This document shows positions 51,730 to 60,657 of a stretch of 64,000 bases of DNA, piece after piece (the first letter of the stretch is position 1; each line of letters starts with the position of its first letter). The position numbers and the translations under genes were made by a program. A model generated the notes under the pieces. That model was not told the origin of the DNA. It saw only the letters and a program-made list of their open reading frames with translations, and ran no database searches. The DNA comes from Hymenobacter translucens (GTDB lineage: Bacteria > Bacteroidota > Bacteroidia > Cytophagales > Hymenobacteraceae). The stretch lies in assembly GCF_020685205.1 (NCBI RefSeq), contig NZ_JAJERB010000001.1:1-64000 (forward strand), read 5' to 3'.

Positions 51730-52878
51730 ATGAAGAAGATTTTTCTGACGATTGTCGCTGCCGCGGCGCTGCACACGGCCTCGGCCCAGAACTCGGCTGT
51801 TGTCAACGCCATCATGTATCAGCGCCAGGGCGTGCTTGATAAAGCCCGCGCTGAAATTGATAAAGCTGCTCTCAACGAGAAAACCTCCACCAAAGCCAAG
51901 ACCTGGTACACCCGCGGGGAGATCTACGAGAAGCTGATGACTGACCCGATCTTCGGCAAGGCAATACCCCAGGCTGATGCGACCAAGCTGGCGTATGACT
52001 CCTACAAAAAAGCCCAGGAAGTTGAAGGCAAGGACAACGAATTCGCCAAGAAGGCCGATGAGAAAGTAAAGTCCCTGCAGGAAATTATGTACGGGCAGGC
52101 GCTGAACGCCGGCGTAGAGAGCTACAACGGCAAAAACTACGCGGAGGCGCTGAAGTCGTACCGGCTGGCTCAGCAGTACCGTCCCCAGGATACCACGGCG
52201 TATCTGTATGCTGCCTATGCCGCTCAGGCCGGCAATGACTTTGCCGCTGCCAACGAAAGCTACAAGCAGCTCATGGCCATGAACTATAAGTCGCCGGCGA
52301 TGTACAGCCGGATGATTCAGATGGCGGGCGACGACGAAAAGGCCAAGACTGCCGTGCTCCAGCAGGCGCTGCAGGCATATCCCAACAACAAGGACTTCAT
52401 GTTGATGGAACTCAACATGTACCTGAAAGCCGGCCGCGGCAAGGAGGCAATCGACAAGATCAACAAAGCCATTGCGGTTGATCCCAAGAATTCCAACCTG
52501 TACGCGGTGCTGGGCTCGGTATACGACCAGAACAAACAGCCAAACGAGGCGCTGGCCGCCTACAAAAAAGCGGTAGAGGTTGATCCGAAGAACTTCGACG
52601 CGCAGTACAACGCCGGTGTGTACTACTTCAACAAAGCCGCCGACATCTTCAAGGCTACCAATAAGATGGATCTGGCCACGTACCAGAAGAAAGGCAAAGC
52701 CATGGAGGCCGAAGGCAAAAAGCTGGTTGAGCAGTCCATTCCGTACTTCGAAGCTGCGCTGCAGATCAGCCCGAATGACCGCGGCACTCTGACGGCACTT
52801 CAGAAAGGCTACATGCAGCTGGGTCGCAAAGCAGACTCCGAGCGGATGTCGGCCAAGATGGAAGGTCAGAAGAAATAA
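51730..52878 (+). CDS. Exported tetratricopeptide-repeat protein
   Basis: 382 residues from the ATG at 51730. Signal peptide about 1-19 (KKIFLTIVAAAALHTASAQ). TPR-like helix pairs run through the protein, clearest at KTWYTRGEIYEKL, YAEALKSYRLAQQYRPQDTTAYLYAAYAAQ, DFAAANESYKQLMAM and NLYAVLGSVYDQNKQPNEALAAYKKAVEVDPKNFDAQYNAGVYYFNKA. Probably periplasmic scaffold for protein interactions; partner unknown. It has its own promoter and terminator, so it is transcribed alone. Confidence 0.9.
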   Translation: MKKIFLTIVAAAALHTASAQNSAVVNAIMYQRQGVLDKARAEIDKAALNEKTSTKAKTWYTRGEIYEKLMTDPIFGKAIPQADATKLAYDSYKKAQEVEGKDNEFAKKADEKVKSLQEIMYGQALNAGVESYNGKNYAEALKSYRLAQQYRPQDTTAYLYAAYAAQAGNDFAAANESYKQLMAMNYKSPAMYSRMIQMAGDDEKAKTAVLQQALQAYPNNKDFMLMELNMYLKAGRGKEAIDKINKAIAVDPKNSNLYAVLGSVYDQNKQPNEALAAYKKAVEVDPKNFDAQYNAGVYYFNKAADIFKATNKMDLATYQKKGKAMEAEGKKLVEQSIPYFEAALQISPNDRGTLTALQKGYMQLGRKADSERMSAKMEGQKK

Positions 52879-52918
52879 ACACCGACCGCCTGCCTGGATC
52901 AGGCGAGGAGAAGAACAG

Positions 52919-52951
52919 CAGCCCGGACCGCCACTACAGGAGTCCGGGCTG
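52919..52951 (+). terminator. Terminator after the TPR gene
   Basis: Perfect 10-bp stem CAGCCCGGAC / GTCCGGGCTG with a 13-nt loop, followed by TATTTTC. Confidence 0.85.
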
Positions 52952-53834
52952 TATTTTCAAAACATTACTTAACATAATATAAATTATAAGACAAACCAAT
53001 AATCGTATCGGGAGCGTGCCGAAAAGCCGTATCTGGTTCAGGCACTCTAAAATCGGCAAGAATGGAAACACAATAGACCATCTGCTGAGGTATAACTCAA
53101 GGACTGGTTCGGCCAATGAATCCGCACCGCTCGGCACCGCTGGTTAGCCGACCCCAGGTTAACGACTCTGTATAGAAGCGCGTAAAAAACGGCAACCGTC
53201 CGCGGCTCATTCTAAATGACTAGGTTTTCTAAATAACCACGCCCTGCAGCCCGTTTAATTGTGGCTGGCCACGTCTGATGCTATAATTGCTATGCTGTCA
53301 GGCAGTCAATACTGGCAAGCATATAATAGGTAACTCTGATGGGTTCAAATTATGATAGTACGATTGAGCGTACTTAGCATGAAGCTTAAGTAGCCTCAGC
53401 ATCCAGGTTAACGGTTTTGGCAGCACTAGTCTATTAGCTCACACTTTAAAGCTATGCGGCTGTGGTCCTTCACAATCAGGATCTGCTTAACCGGAGATGA
53501 AATGGCATGCTGCGCCTTCGGTTTTCAGTGCCAGTATCATTGTTCTGAAGTAATACAATTCGCGGTATAGCTGATAAGAAGGCCTTAGGAGCTCTTGTAA
53601 CGAGGGCTCTCGCCAGGCTTGCTACAATGGCAGCGAGGATGCCTACTCTCGCTTAGCGCGATGGATAAGCCCCCTATTCAGACGCTTCTGTCCCCTACCC
53701 GCCTCGACCGCCCCCTTTCGTTGTGGTGGTATTTATTTAAGTTGTTATGTAGTGATTAGTAAAGAGATATTAATGAGAATGATCATCAAAAGTAATAAAT
53801 AGTATAAAAAGTTAAAATTAGTATACGATGGTTT

Positions 53835-53870
53835 TACTATTTTATACTTTGTACTACTATTTTATACTTT
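53835..53870 (+). repeat. Two direct 16-bp repeats 20 bp apart (TACTATTTTATACTTT)
   Basis: Identical copies at 53835-53850 and 53855-53870, so they repeat on the same helix face. The core TTTATACTTT recurs at 53900-53909, and the inverted core AGTATAAAA is at 53801-53809. The positions just upstream of the orphan gene suggest binding sites of a regulator, perhaps the gene's own winged-helix-like product. Confidence 0.85.
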
Positions 53871-53889
53871 TATATAGCATTCACTTGCT

Positions 53890-53897
53890 TATCTTTG
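53890..53897 (+). promoter_or_regulatory. Candidate -7 element (TATCTTTG) of the orphan gene
   Basis: Full TAnnTTTG match 29 bp before the ATG at 53927. It lies between the second direct repeat and the third TTTATACTTT core, so protein bound at the repeats would act directly on it. No TTG at the optimal -33 position. Confidence 0.5.
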
Positions 53898-53926
53898 CCT
53901 TTATACTTTGATATCAATTCATTCTC

Positions 53927-54961
53927 ATGCCTAAAACCATTGACTATCCCCGCACTTCTTATACCAGTGCCTGGGAAGTAGCTGAAGTAGTTGACGACAC
54001 TGGTGGTAAGTGTGCCATTGATACCTGTGCCCGCAAACTCAATAGAAAGGTTAGTGGCTCGTTCAAGGCCATCATTGGTTCCGCCGTTAAGTTCGGTTTG
54101 GTTACCAGCAAGCGTGAGTTACTCACGACCACCAATCTTTTCCGCCGCATCAAGCATGCTTATGACAAGCAGGAAGAAAAAGTATTCCACCGGGAAGCGT
54201 TTCTGAACCCTCCTCTGTTCACGCAGATCTGTCGCAAATTCCGGAGCCGGGAGCTCCCGGTTCATATGTTTGACGTTATCCTGATCCGGGAATTCGGGGT
54301 TGAGGAGATAAACGCGCAAAACGTAGCCAAAGCCTTTCTGGAAGGTGCCCGTATGGTTGGTATCATGGATGAGCGCAACGTACTGGCCGATATCGACCAG
54401 CTTTCTGCTCAGCAGACTCCGAGGCGGGAAATTGCCAGCACCGATTTAACGCCAAACCTGTTCCGGGGCACTGGTGCTTCCCCAGAGGCTTCAGCAACAC
54501 CCGGCATCCCTGCGGGTACAAACAGCGCTCCAGGAGCTCCTAGTACTCCCCATGCCCGGACTCCTACGCCGGGTATATCCCCGGAGCCCCGCGTTGTACC
54601 CCCAGCCCGGACATATGATGCAGTTTCCCGGCTGTTTGGACTCGATACGCTGGATCTGGACGCTGCCGATGCTTCCGCCTTTTCTGAACAACTGCCCGAG
54701 GCAGACCGTCGGGACCGGAGTACCAATTCTGCGGAGCCGGTGGAGCCAGGTAAGACAGTACCTTTGGAGAGCCCGGCAGTCAGCCAACCGGGGCGTGGCC
54801 AGATGGCCAGTATTGCCGGGCCGGTTACTGCGGCCGGAGCTACTTACTCCATAAGGATAAGCGGACCAGGGATGGATACTCAGCTCGTAATTCAGGATCA
54901 ACAGGACCTCGACATCGTGCGAATTCTACTTGATAAGATCCGCAAGCAGCTGCCGGAATAA
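53927..54961 (+). CDS. Orphan protein: two winged-helix-like units, Pro-rich linker, C-terminal module
   Basis: 344 residues, no family firmly recognised. Residues 12-60 (SYTSAWEVAEVVDDTGGKCAIDTCARKLNRKVSGSFKAIIGSAVKFGLV) look like a winged-helix unit. Residues about 70-150 (LFRRIKHAYDKQEE ... FTQICRKFRSRELPVHMFDVILIREFGVEEINAQNVAKAFLEGARMVGI) look like a second, reminiscent of tandem-wHTH DUF5343-type proteins. About 165-300 is a Pro/Ser/Thr/Ala-rich, probably disordered linker. The C-terminus (ATYSIRISGPGMDTQLVIQDQQDLDIVRILLDKIRKQL) is a compact beta-plus-helix module. No catalytic motif, signal peptide or membrane helix. G+C by eye is lower than in neighbouring genes. Neighbours on both sides are unrelated, so an acquired DNA-binding or adaptor protein is the most I can infer. 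Confidence 0.75.
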   Translation: MPKTIDYPRTSYTSAWEVAEVVDDTGGKCAIDTCARKLNRKVSGSFKAIIGSAVKFGLVTSKRELLTTTNLFRRIKHAYDKQEEKVFHREAFLNPPLFTQICRKFRSRELPVHMFDVILIREFGVEEINAQNVAKAFLEGARMVGIMDERNVLADIDQLSAQQTPRREIASTDLTPNLFRGTGASPEASATPGIPAGTNSAPGAPSTPHARTPTPGISPEPRVVPPARTYDAVSRLFGLDTLDLDAADASAFSEQLPEADRRDRSTNSAEPVEPGKTVPLESPAVSQPGRGQMASIAGPVTAAGATYSIRISGPGMDTQLVIQDQQDLDIVRILLDKIRKQLPE

Positions 54962-55043
54962 AGGCCTGGCAGGTGTAGTCGACATGGTATAGGTGCGCCG
55001 CTCCTGCTGGAACGGACCTGCCGGGTTTATCCTATTTTTTATG

Positions 55044-55685
55044 TTAAATAGAGCCACCCTGCCGGCGGGTGCGTCCGAGCAGCAGAAGGTTGCGGGTGTA
55101 GATCACCAGGCCAACAGCATTGCCCAGTATCAGCACTAAATCAACCCGGAAGATGGCATACACTATCGTAAGTACCGATCCCAACAGGCTGACAACCCAG
55201 AAGCCCAGCGGCAATACGGAAGCTCCGCGGCGCTCGGAGTAAAGCCACTGGTAAACAAACCGGAGCAGCGACAGGGCCTGCCCTGCCCCACCCACCAGCA
55301 GCCAGCCCGCCGGAATGCCATGCTCCCGGATAGCCCGGGCCAGGATGGAGTCCGGAGTAGCCAGCAGCCATCCAATGGTAACGAGCGGCACCAGACAGAT
55401 TCCAATCCGCAACCAGCGTGTCAGGGAATGCCACTGGCCCAGCAGCTGCAGGTTGCGGATATAGATTCCGTAGCTGACCAGCTGAGCCCCCAGAATCAGC
55501 GGGTCTTGGCGAAGCAGTCCGTATACAAGCATCAGAAAGGCCGACACGAGACTAATCAGCCAGAAAGCCCGGGAAACCAGCACCCGCCCCTCCCGCTCGC
55601 TCTGCACCCATTGCAGCGCCATCCGTCCGAAAAATAACAGCTGAGCCGTCGCGCCCACCAAGAGGGCCAGCGTAGCCGTCGTCAC
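55044..55685 (-). CDS. Membrane protein with duplicated LABN (lipid-A biosynthesis N-terminal) domain
   Basis: 213 residues with about six helices in two similar halves. Half one is LLVGATAQLLFFGRMALQWVQSEREGRVLVSRAFWLISLVSAFLMLVYGLLRQDPLILGAQLVSYGIYIRNLQLLG. Half two is LLVGGAGQALSLLRFVYQWLYSERRGASVLPLGFWVVSLLGSVLTIVYAIFRVDLVLILGNAVGLVIYTRNLLLLG. The WxxSERxG and YxRNLxLLG motifs repeat, which marks a tandem LABN protein. The start is a GTG at 55685 overlapping the stop of the GT2 gene, so the two are co-translated. LABN proteins are linked to lipid-bound sugar metabolism, possibly flipping or binding of a glycolipid. Confidence 0.88.
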   Translation of the reverse strand: MTTATLALLVGATAQLLFFGRMALQWVQSEREGRVLVSRAFWLISLVSAFLMLVYGLLRQDPLILGAQLVSYGIYIRNLQLLGQWHSLTRWLRIGICLVPLVTIGWLLATPDSILARAIREHGIPAGWLLVGGAGQALSLLRFVYQWLYSERRGASVLPLGFWVVSLLGSVLTIVYAIFRVDLVLILGNAVGLVIYTRNLLLLGRTRRQGGSI

Positions 55686-56458
55686 CGCGCGGAGCCCCCT
55701 GCCGGGCGGCGCTGCTGTTCTTTGATTTCATAATTCACCCAGCGGCTACGGATCCAGCGGAAGCCGAAGGTGTCGACCAAGGGCTTCCACAGCCGGTTCC
55801 AGAGGGTGTACTTAGCCGTGCCCGCAAAACGGGGAAAGTGACGGACCGGCAGCTGGTGGACCCGCCCCCCCTGCAGCTGCACCAGGGCCCCCAGGAAGCG
55901 GTGCATGCCATGGAGTAAGGGCACCCGGCGGGCATAGTCGGTTTTCAGAATCTTGAGCGGGCAGCCCGTATCGGTAATCCCGTCGTTGATCAGCACCCGA
56001 CGGAAGGTGTTGGCAACGCGGGAAGAAAGCTTTTTGACCACTGAATCCCGGCGCCGGGCCCGGATGCCGGTTACCATATCGTAGGCCGGGAAAAACTCGA
56101 AAAAGAGCAGAAAATCTTCCGGCGAAGTCTGAATATCCGCGTCGATATAGCCGACCAGGGTAGTCCGGCACTGGTCGATACCGGCTTTTAGAGCAGTGCT
56201 CAGCCCCCGGTTCTGGACCAGAGACAGGTATTCGTAGGCCGTCGGGGGCTGGCAAATGGAGCGCAGCAAGGACAGGGAGTTATCCGTGCTGCCGTCGTTG
56301 ATGAACAGCACCGTGACCGGCAGCGGGGCCCGGGCCAGGAACTTGTCCATCTCCACCACAAACTGGGGCAGGCTCTCCTGCTCGTTGTACAGGGGCACCA
56401 GTACCGTCAGCGTCTGGCGGGAAATATAGTCGGCCGGCGGGGTGGGTTCACCTGTCAT
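55682..56458 (-). CDS. GT2-family glycosyltransferase (polyprenyl-phosphate sugar type)
   Basis: 258 residues. Cytosolic GT-A fold: TVLVPLYNEQESLPQFVVEMDKFL (about 18-41), LFINDGSTDNSLSLL (51-65) and LVGYIDADIQTSPED with the metal-binding DxD-like motif. MVTGIRARRRDSVVKKLSSRVANTFRRVLI and TDTGCPLKILKTDYARRVP are typical of dolichol/undecaprenyl-phosphate mannosyl- or glucosyltransferases. No C-terminal membrane helices, but the coupled LABN protein can supply the membrane part. Follows hisIE in the same direction after 77 bp. Confidence 0.9.
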   Translation of the reverse strand: MTGEPTPPADYISRQTLTVLVPLYNEQESLPQFVVEMDKFLARAPLPVTVLFINDGSTDNSLSLLRSICQPPTAYEYLSLVQNRGLSTALKAGIDQCRTTLVGYIDADIQTSPEDFLLFFEFFPAYDMVTGIRARRRDSVVKKLSSRVANTFRRVLINDGITDTGCPLKILKTDYARRVPLLHGMHRFLGALVQLQGGRVHQLPVRHFPRFAGTAKYTLWNRLWKPLVDTFGFRWIRSRWVNYEIKEQQRRPAGGSAR

Positions 56459-56535
56459 GCAGCGGGAGGGAATTGAGCCGGCAAATTACAACGGCCGCGC
56501 AGGTAAACCACCCCCACCTGCATCAGAGGGTCTAC

Positions 56536-57180
56536 CTATTCCCGGCGCTGACCCGCCGAAATAGTGGAGTGCCGCTGGCGGAGCACCGCCACGACGTCGT
56601 CGAGCTGAAGCCCGGCGGCAGTCAGCAGCACCAGCAAGTGGTAGAGCAGATCTGCAGCCTCCCCCGGCAGTCCCTCCCGGTTACCGGCTACGGCATCAAT
56701 GACCGTTTCCACGGCCTCTTCCCCCACCTTCTGAGCAATTTTGGGCATTCCTTTCCGGAACAGCGACGCGGTATAGGAGTTAGGATCCTCCTCCGGATGC
56801 TGGTGCCGCCGCTGTACGAGGCGCTCCAGCTCGGCCAGAAACCCAACCGGGGCCACCGGCAGCGCCAGCTGCCCGGGCTGCTCAAAGCAGCTGGTGGTGC
56901 CACGGTGACAGGTGGGGCCGTCGGGAATGGCCCGGATCAGCAGAGCGTCACTATCACAGTCAGGGTGCAGGCTTACGACCCGCAGGTAGTTGCCGGAGGT
57001 TTCCCCCTTGGTCCACAGCCGGCCTTTCGACCGGGAGAAAAAGGTTACCCGTCCCTCCTGCCGGGTTTTCTCCCAGGCTTCCTCATTTACGTAGCCCAGC
57101 ATGAGCACCTGCCCGGTGGCGGCATCCTGTACCACGGCCGGAACCAGGCCGTCGGACATTTTCTGAAAGTCTAACTGCAT
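56536..57180 (-). CDS. hisIE: Bifunctional phosphoribosyl-AMP cyclohydrolase / phosphoribosyl-ATP pyrophosphatase
   Basis: Steps 2 and 3 of histidine synthesis in one 214-residue protein. The HisI half (1-105) has VLMLGYVNEEAWEKTRQEGRVTFFSRSKGRLWTKGETSGNYLRVVSLHPDCDSDALLI and CHRGTTSCF, with zinc Cys residues. The HisE half (about 115-214) has LVQRRHQHPEEDPNSYTASLFRKGMPKIAQKVGEEAVETVIDAVAG. Last his gene in the order of transcription. The 90-bp gap behind hisF is longer than most in this operon. Confidence 0.96.
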   Translation of the reverse strand: MQLDFQKMSDGLVPAVVQDAATGQVLMLGYVNEEAWEKTRQEGRVTFFSRSKGRLWTKGETSGNYLRVVSLHPDCDSDALLIRAIPDGPTCHRGTTSCFEQPGQLALPVAPVGFLAELERLVQRRHQHPEEDPNSYTASLFRKGMPKIAQKVGEEAVETVIDAVAGNREGLPGEAADLLYHLLVLLTAAGLQLDDVVAVLRQRHSTISAGQRRE

Positions 57181-57270
57181 GTTGTTAGTGCTTGATGCTT
57201 GGGATTTCGTAAAGCCACTGGTGGGGCCTGCTTATACTTGATTGATGCTCCTTTATCCCTGAATCTCTTT

Positions 57271-58029
57271 CTACAGCCGCATGGGAATGCCTTCGGCCTG
57301 CAGGTGTTCCTTGAGCTCCCGGATTCCGATTTCCCCGAAGTGAAAGATACTGGCCGCTAAGCCGGCGTGGGCGCGGGCCGTTTGAAAGACCTCGGTGAAA
57401 TGCTCTATCCGGCCGGCTCCGCCGGAGGCCACCACCGGAATGGATACGGCCCGGGCTACCGCGCCGGTCAGATCCAGGGCAAAGCCATCCTTGGTTCCGT
57501 CGTTGCTCATGGACGTGAGCAGCAATTCCCCGGCGCCCCGGTCGGCCGCTTCCCGGCACCAGGCCACGGCATCCCGCTCGGTGTTGTGGGTGCCGGCCCG
57601 CGTGTAGATCTGCCAGCCGTTCTCCGGGTTGTTGCGGGCATCCGCCGCTACCACGATGCACTGGGAGCCAAAACGCCGGGCCAGCTCGTCGATCAGCTCC
57701 GGACGGTGCAGGGCCGCGGAGTTGATGCTGACCTTGTCGGCTCCGTTCAGCAGCAGGGCTTCCACATCGGCCACCGTGCTGATGCCCCCACCTACCGTGA
57801 ATGGAATATCCAGCTCCCGGGCTACGTCGCGCACCAAATGAATCAGCGTGGTGCGCTTCTGGTTGGTGGCCGTGATGTCCAGAAAAACCAGCTCATCGGC
57901 GCCTTCCAGCGCGTAGCGCGCGGCCAGGGCCACCGGGTCGCCGGCGTCGCGCAGGCCTTCAAACTGCACGCCCTTTACGGTGCGGCCGTCCTTGATGTCA
58001 AGACAGGGAATGATTCGTTTCGTCAGCAT
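57271..58029 (-). CDS. hisF: Imidazole glycerol phosphate synthase, cyclase subunit
   Basis: Forms IGP and AICAR from PRFAR with ammonia delivered by HisH. 252 residues, TIM barrel with catalytic Asp in [25 protein letters not shown] (Asp11 region). Other parts are [46 protein letters not shown] and [17 protein letters not shown]. The second catalytic Asp is in [11 protein letters not shown]. Ten bp separate it from hisA upstream. Confidence 0.97.
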   Translation of the reverse strand: MLTKRIIPCLDIKDGRTVKGVQFEGLRDAGDPVALAARYALEGADELVFLDITATNQKRTTLIHLVRDVARELDIPFTVGGGISTVADVEALLLNGADKVSINSAALHRPELIDELARRFGSQCIVVAADARNNPENGWQIYTRAGTHNTERDAVAWCREAADRGAGELLLTSMSNDGTKDGFALDLTGAVARAVSIPVVASGGAGRIEHFTEVFQTARAHAGLAASIFHFGEIGIRELKEHLQAEGIPMRL

Positions 58030-58039
58030 GGACAGCGGG

Positions 58040-58756
58040 CTACAGGAACTTGCTCAGCTCGGTTAAGGTGATGGTGCCTTCGTAGATGGCCTTGCCGATA
58101 ATGGCTCCGTGCATGCCCACGGCCGCCAGAGCCTCGACATCGGCCAGGGTCGTAACGCCCCCACTGGCCACCAGCTGCGCCGCCGGCAAGGTTTCCCGGA
58201 GGGCGCGGTACGTTTCCAGCCCCGGCCCCTGAAGCCTGCCGTCCTTACTGACATCGGTACACACGAACGTCGTAGCTCCCTGGCGTAGATACGCCTGAAT
58301 AAACTCCGCCACCGTCCGCTCCGACTGCTCGGCCCAGGCATTGATGGAAATATGGTTGTCGCGAAAGTCAGCCCCGATCAGGATGCGGGCGGCCCCGAAG
58401 GTTTGCAGCCAGCCCTGCACGGTTTCCGGCTCCCGGACGGCAATGCTGCCCGCGGTAATCTGGGCGGCGCCTGCGTCGAAGGCCTGGCGAACGGCTTTCT
58501 CGCTCTGTAGCCCGCCCCCGTAGTCGATGACCAGGCTGGTGTGCCGGGCGATACGCTCGAGCACGGGCAGGTTGACCGGCTGCCGGGCCCGGGCTCCATC
58601 CAGGTCTACCAGGTGCAACCGACGCACTCCGGCGGCCTCAAAGCGCTGGGCCACGGCCAACGGGTCGGAGTCGTAGGTAGTCTGCTGGGCGAAGTCTCCT
58701 TCGGTGAGCCGCACGCACTGTCCGTTGATAAGGTCGATTGCGGGTATTATTTCCAT
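58040..58756 (-). CDS. hisA: ProFAR isomerase
   Basis: Amadori isomerisation of ProFAR to PRFAR. 238 residues from the ATG at 58756 ([22 protein letters not shown]), with catalytic Asp8 and the second Asp in [15 protein letters not shown]. Phosphate loops are [14 protein letters not shown] and [16 protein letters not shown]. The frame is open far upstream, but that overlaps hisH and is not family-like. Co-directional with hisH (22 bp gap) and hisF (10 bp). Confidence 0.97.
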   Translation of the reverse strand: MEIIPAIDLINGQCVRLTEGDFAQQTTYDSDPLAVAQRFEAAGVRRLHLVDLDGARARQPVNLPVLERIARHTSLVIDYGGGLQSEKAVRQAFDAGAAQITAGSIAVREPETVQGWLQTFGAARILIGADFRDNHISINAWAEQSERTVAEFIQAYLRQGATTFVCTDVSKDGRLQGPGLETYRALRETLPAAQLVASGGVTTLADVEALAAVGMHGAIIGKAIYEGTITLTELSKFL

Positions 58757-58778
58757 TGCTTGGTGGCGAGGCCGGGGT

Positions 58779-59366
58779 TTAAAGGTTGAGGAAGTTCTCC
58801 AGGATGCGGGTTCCGACCGGGCCGCTTTTCTCGGTATGAAACTGCACCGCGTAGAAGTTGCGGTGCTGGACGGCGGCACTAAAGGGCGCCGGGTACTCGG
58901 CTTCGGCAATGGTATAGTCGCCGACCGGGGCATAGTAGCTGTGCACGAAGTACACGAAGTCAGCTTCCCGCAGCCCGGCAAACAGCGGAGACCGGGGCCG
59001 GCGCAGGTTGTTCCACCCCATGTGGGGTACCTGGTAGTCGGGCACGGTCGGGAACCGCTTTACCTCGAAGGGCAGAATGCCGAGCATCGTGGCGTCGTTT
59101 TCCTCACTGTGGGTTCCCAGCAGCTGCATGCCCAAGCAGATACCCAGAAAAGGCTGCGTAAGCGTGGGCAGCACCTGGTCGAGGCCCTGGGCGCGCAGCT
59201 CCCGCATTGCCGATGCCGCCTCGCCTTCGCCCGGAAACAAAACCTTGTCGGCGCGCTGAATTACTTCCGGATCTGCCGTGAGCATGGCCTGCACCCCGAG
59301 GCGCTCCAACGCGAACAGCACTGACTGCACATTGCCGCCTTTGTAGTCAACTACCGCTATATCCAT
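58779..59366 (-). CDS. hisH: Imidazole glycerol phosphate synthase, glutaminase subunit
   Basis: Class I glutamine amidotransferase supplying ammonia to HisF. 195 residues with the nucleophile Cys in LGICLGMQLLGTHSEE (about residue 77) and the His-Glu pair in YAVQFHTEKSG (about 175-185). VVDYKGGNVQSVLFALERLG and LFPGEGEAASAM complete the signature. Normal length. Confidence 0.97.
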   Translation of the reverse strand: MDIAVVDYKGGNVQSVLFALERLGVQAMLTADPEVIQRADKVLFPGEGEAASAMRELRAQGLDQVLPTLTQPFLGICLGMQLLGTHSEENDATMLGILPFEVKRFPTVPDYQVPHMGWNNLRRPRSPLFAGLREADFVYFVHSYYAPVGDYTIAEAEYPAPFSAAVQHRNFYAVQFHTEKSGPVGTRILENFLNL

Positions 59367-59498
59367 TTGGAATTCTACTCAATTTACTCATTTGTTTAAA
59401 TGCGTTACGAAAGCCGGACTCGGTATTACGCACTCTATCAGGCAAGGGCTGAAATCCAGAAAAACAAACCAATCCGTCTTTACCCAAATGCATAAGCA

Positions 59499-60599
59499 TT
59501 ACAGGATGCCCTTGGTGCTGGGTACTTCCATCTGATTGGCATTGCGGACCAGCGCCATTTTCATGGCCTTGGCAACGGCCTTGAAAATCGACTCGATCTT
59601 GTGGTGCTCGTTCTGACCTTCGCACTTGATGTTCAGGTTGCAACGGGCGGCATCGGAAAAGCTCTTGAAGAAATGGTAAAACATTTCGCAGGGCATATCC
59701 CCTACCCGCTCCCGCTTAAACTCGGCGTCCCACACCAGCCACGGCCGGCCGGAGAAGTCAATGGCGGCCTGGGCCAGCACATCATCCATGGGGAGCAGAA
59801 ACCCGTAGCGGGCCAGGCCGCGCTTGTCGCCCAACGCCTGGGTGAAGGCCTCCCCCAACGCAATGGCCGTGTCCTCGATGGTGTGGTGCTCGTCGATGTG
59901 CAGGTCACCCTGAACGTGGATGGCCATGTCGACTCCGGAGTGCTTGCTGAGCTGGTCGAGCATGTGGTCGAAAAAGCCCAGGCCCGTCTGCATCTGGGGC
60001 CGGCCGGTTCCGTCGAGATTCAGCTCAATGCGAATCCTGGTTTCATTCGTATCGCGCTGTACCACGGCTGTGCGGGCGGGCAGGCGCAGAAACTGGTAGA
60101 TGGCTTCCCAGCTGGTGGTAGTCAGCGCAGCCCGCGGGTCGGCATCCGTCCGGATCAGGATTGACTGGCAGCCCAGGTTCTGGGCCAGCTCCACGTCCGT
60201 GAGCCGGTCACCGATGACAAATGAGCCGGTCAGGTCGTAGCCTTCTCCCAGGTACTGCTGCAGCATTCCGATACCGGGCTTGCGGGTCGGCAGGTTTTCG
60301 TGGGGAAAGCTCCGGTCAATGTGCTCCCGGACAAACTCCACCCCTTCCGAGCGCAGGATGTCGAGCATCATGGTGTGCGCGGGCCAGAACGTATCCTCCG
60401 GAAAGCTGGCCGTCCCGAGTCCGTCCTGGTTGCTGACCAGCACCAGCTCGAAGTCCAGCTCCCGGGCAATGCGGGCCAGCCCGGTGATGGCGCCGGGTAC
60501 AAACTGAAATTTCTCCCGGGTCAGCGCGTCCACCTGAAAATCGGTCGGCGGCTCCACGAGGATGGTCCCGTCGCGGTCAATGAAAAGTACTTTCTTCAT
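59499..60599 (-). CDS. hisB: Bifunctional histidinol-phosphatase / imidazoleglycerol-phosphate dehydratase
   Basis: 366 residues from the ATG at 60599. The N-terminal HAD phosphatase (about 1-165) has catalytic Asp residues in [18 protein letters not shown] and [18 protein letters not shown]. The C-terminal dehydratase (about 175-366) has manganese-binding His motifs in [17 protein letters not shown] and [19 protein letters not shown]. Fusion of the two activities is common in Bacteroidota and enterics. 132 bp separate it from hisH downstream, the longest gap in the operon together with hisG-hisD. Confidence 0.97.
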   Translation of the reverse strand: MKKVLFIDRDGTILVEPPTDFQVDALTREKFQFVPGAITGLARIARELDFELVLVSNQDGLGTASFPEDTFWPAHTMMLDILRSEGVEFVREHIDRSFPHENLPTRKPGIGMLQQYLGEGYDLTGSFVIGDRLTDVELAQNLGCQSILIRTDADPRAALTTTSWEAIYQFLRLPARTAVVQRDTNETRIRIELNLDGTGRPQMQTGLGFFDHMLDQLSKHSGVDMAIHVQGDLHIDEHHTIEDTAIALGEAFTQALGDKRGLARYGFLLPMDDVLAQAAIDFSGRPWLVWDAEFKRERVGDMPCEMFYHFFKSFSDAARCNLNIKCEGQNEHHKIESIFKAVAKAMKMALVRNANQMEVPSTKGIL

Positions 60600-60657
60600 G
60601 TGGTATAAAAGAGGAAGGACTGGCCAGAACGCCGGCCGGGCGTAAAACAATTGGCCG

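Larger units (their letters stand above)
52952..53926. other. Gene-poor, AT-rich stretch before the orphan gene
   Basis: Almost 1 kb in which no ORF of more than about 60 codons has coding character. The left two thirds have mixed composition and are broken by stops in all frames. The last 230 bp (from about 53700) are strikingly AT-rich compared with the rest of the window. Visible structure: a hairpin AGTACG-N6-CGTACT at 53357-53374, a palindrome ATGATCAT at 53779-53786, an AGTATAAAA element at 53801-53809 and the direct repeats at 53835-53870. No transposase, tRNA or integrase remnant was recognised. Confidence 0.7.

Noticed and set aside
52934..53137. 67-residue leftward ORF with a hydrophobic stretch after the TPR gene
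   Set aside because: It overlaps the TPR terminator and has AT-rich codon use from non-coding composition, with no start context or conservation visible.
54967..55022. GGCAGGT ... ACCTGCC inverted pair as terminator of the orphan gene
   Set aside because: Only a 7-bp stem with a loop of more than 40 nt; too weak to call, although a T-rich stretch follows.
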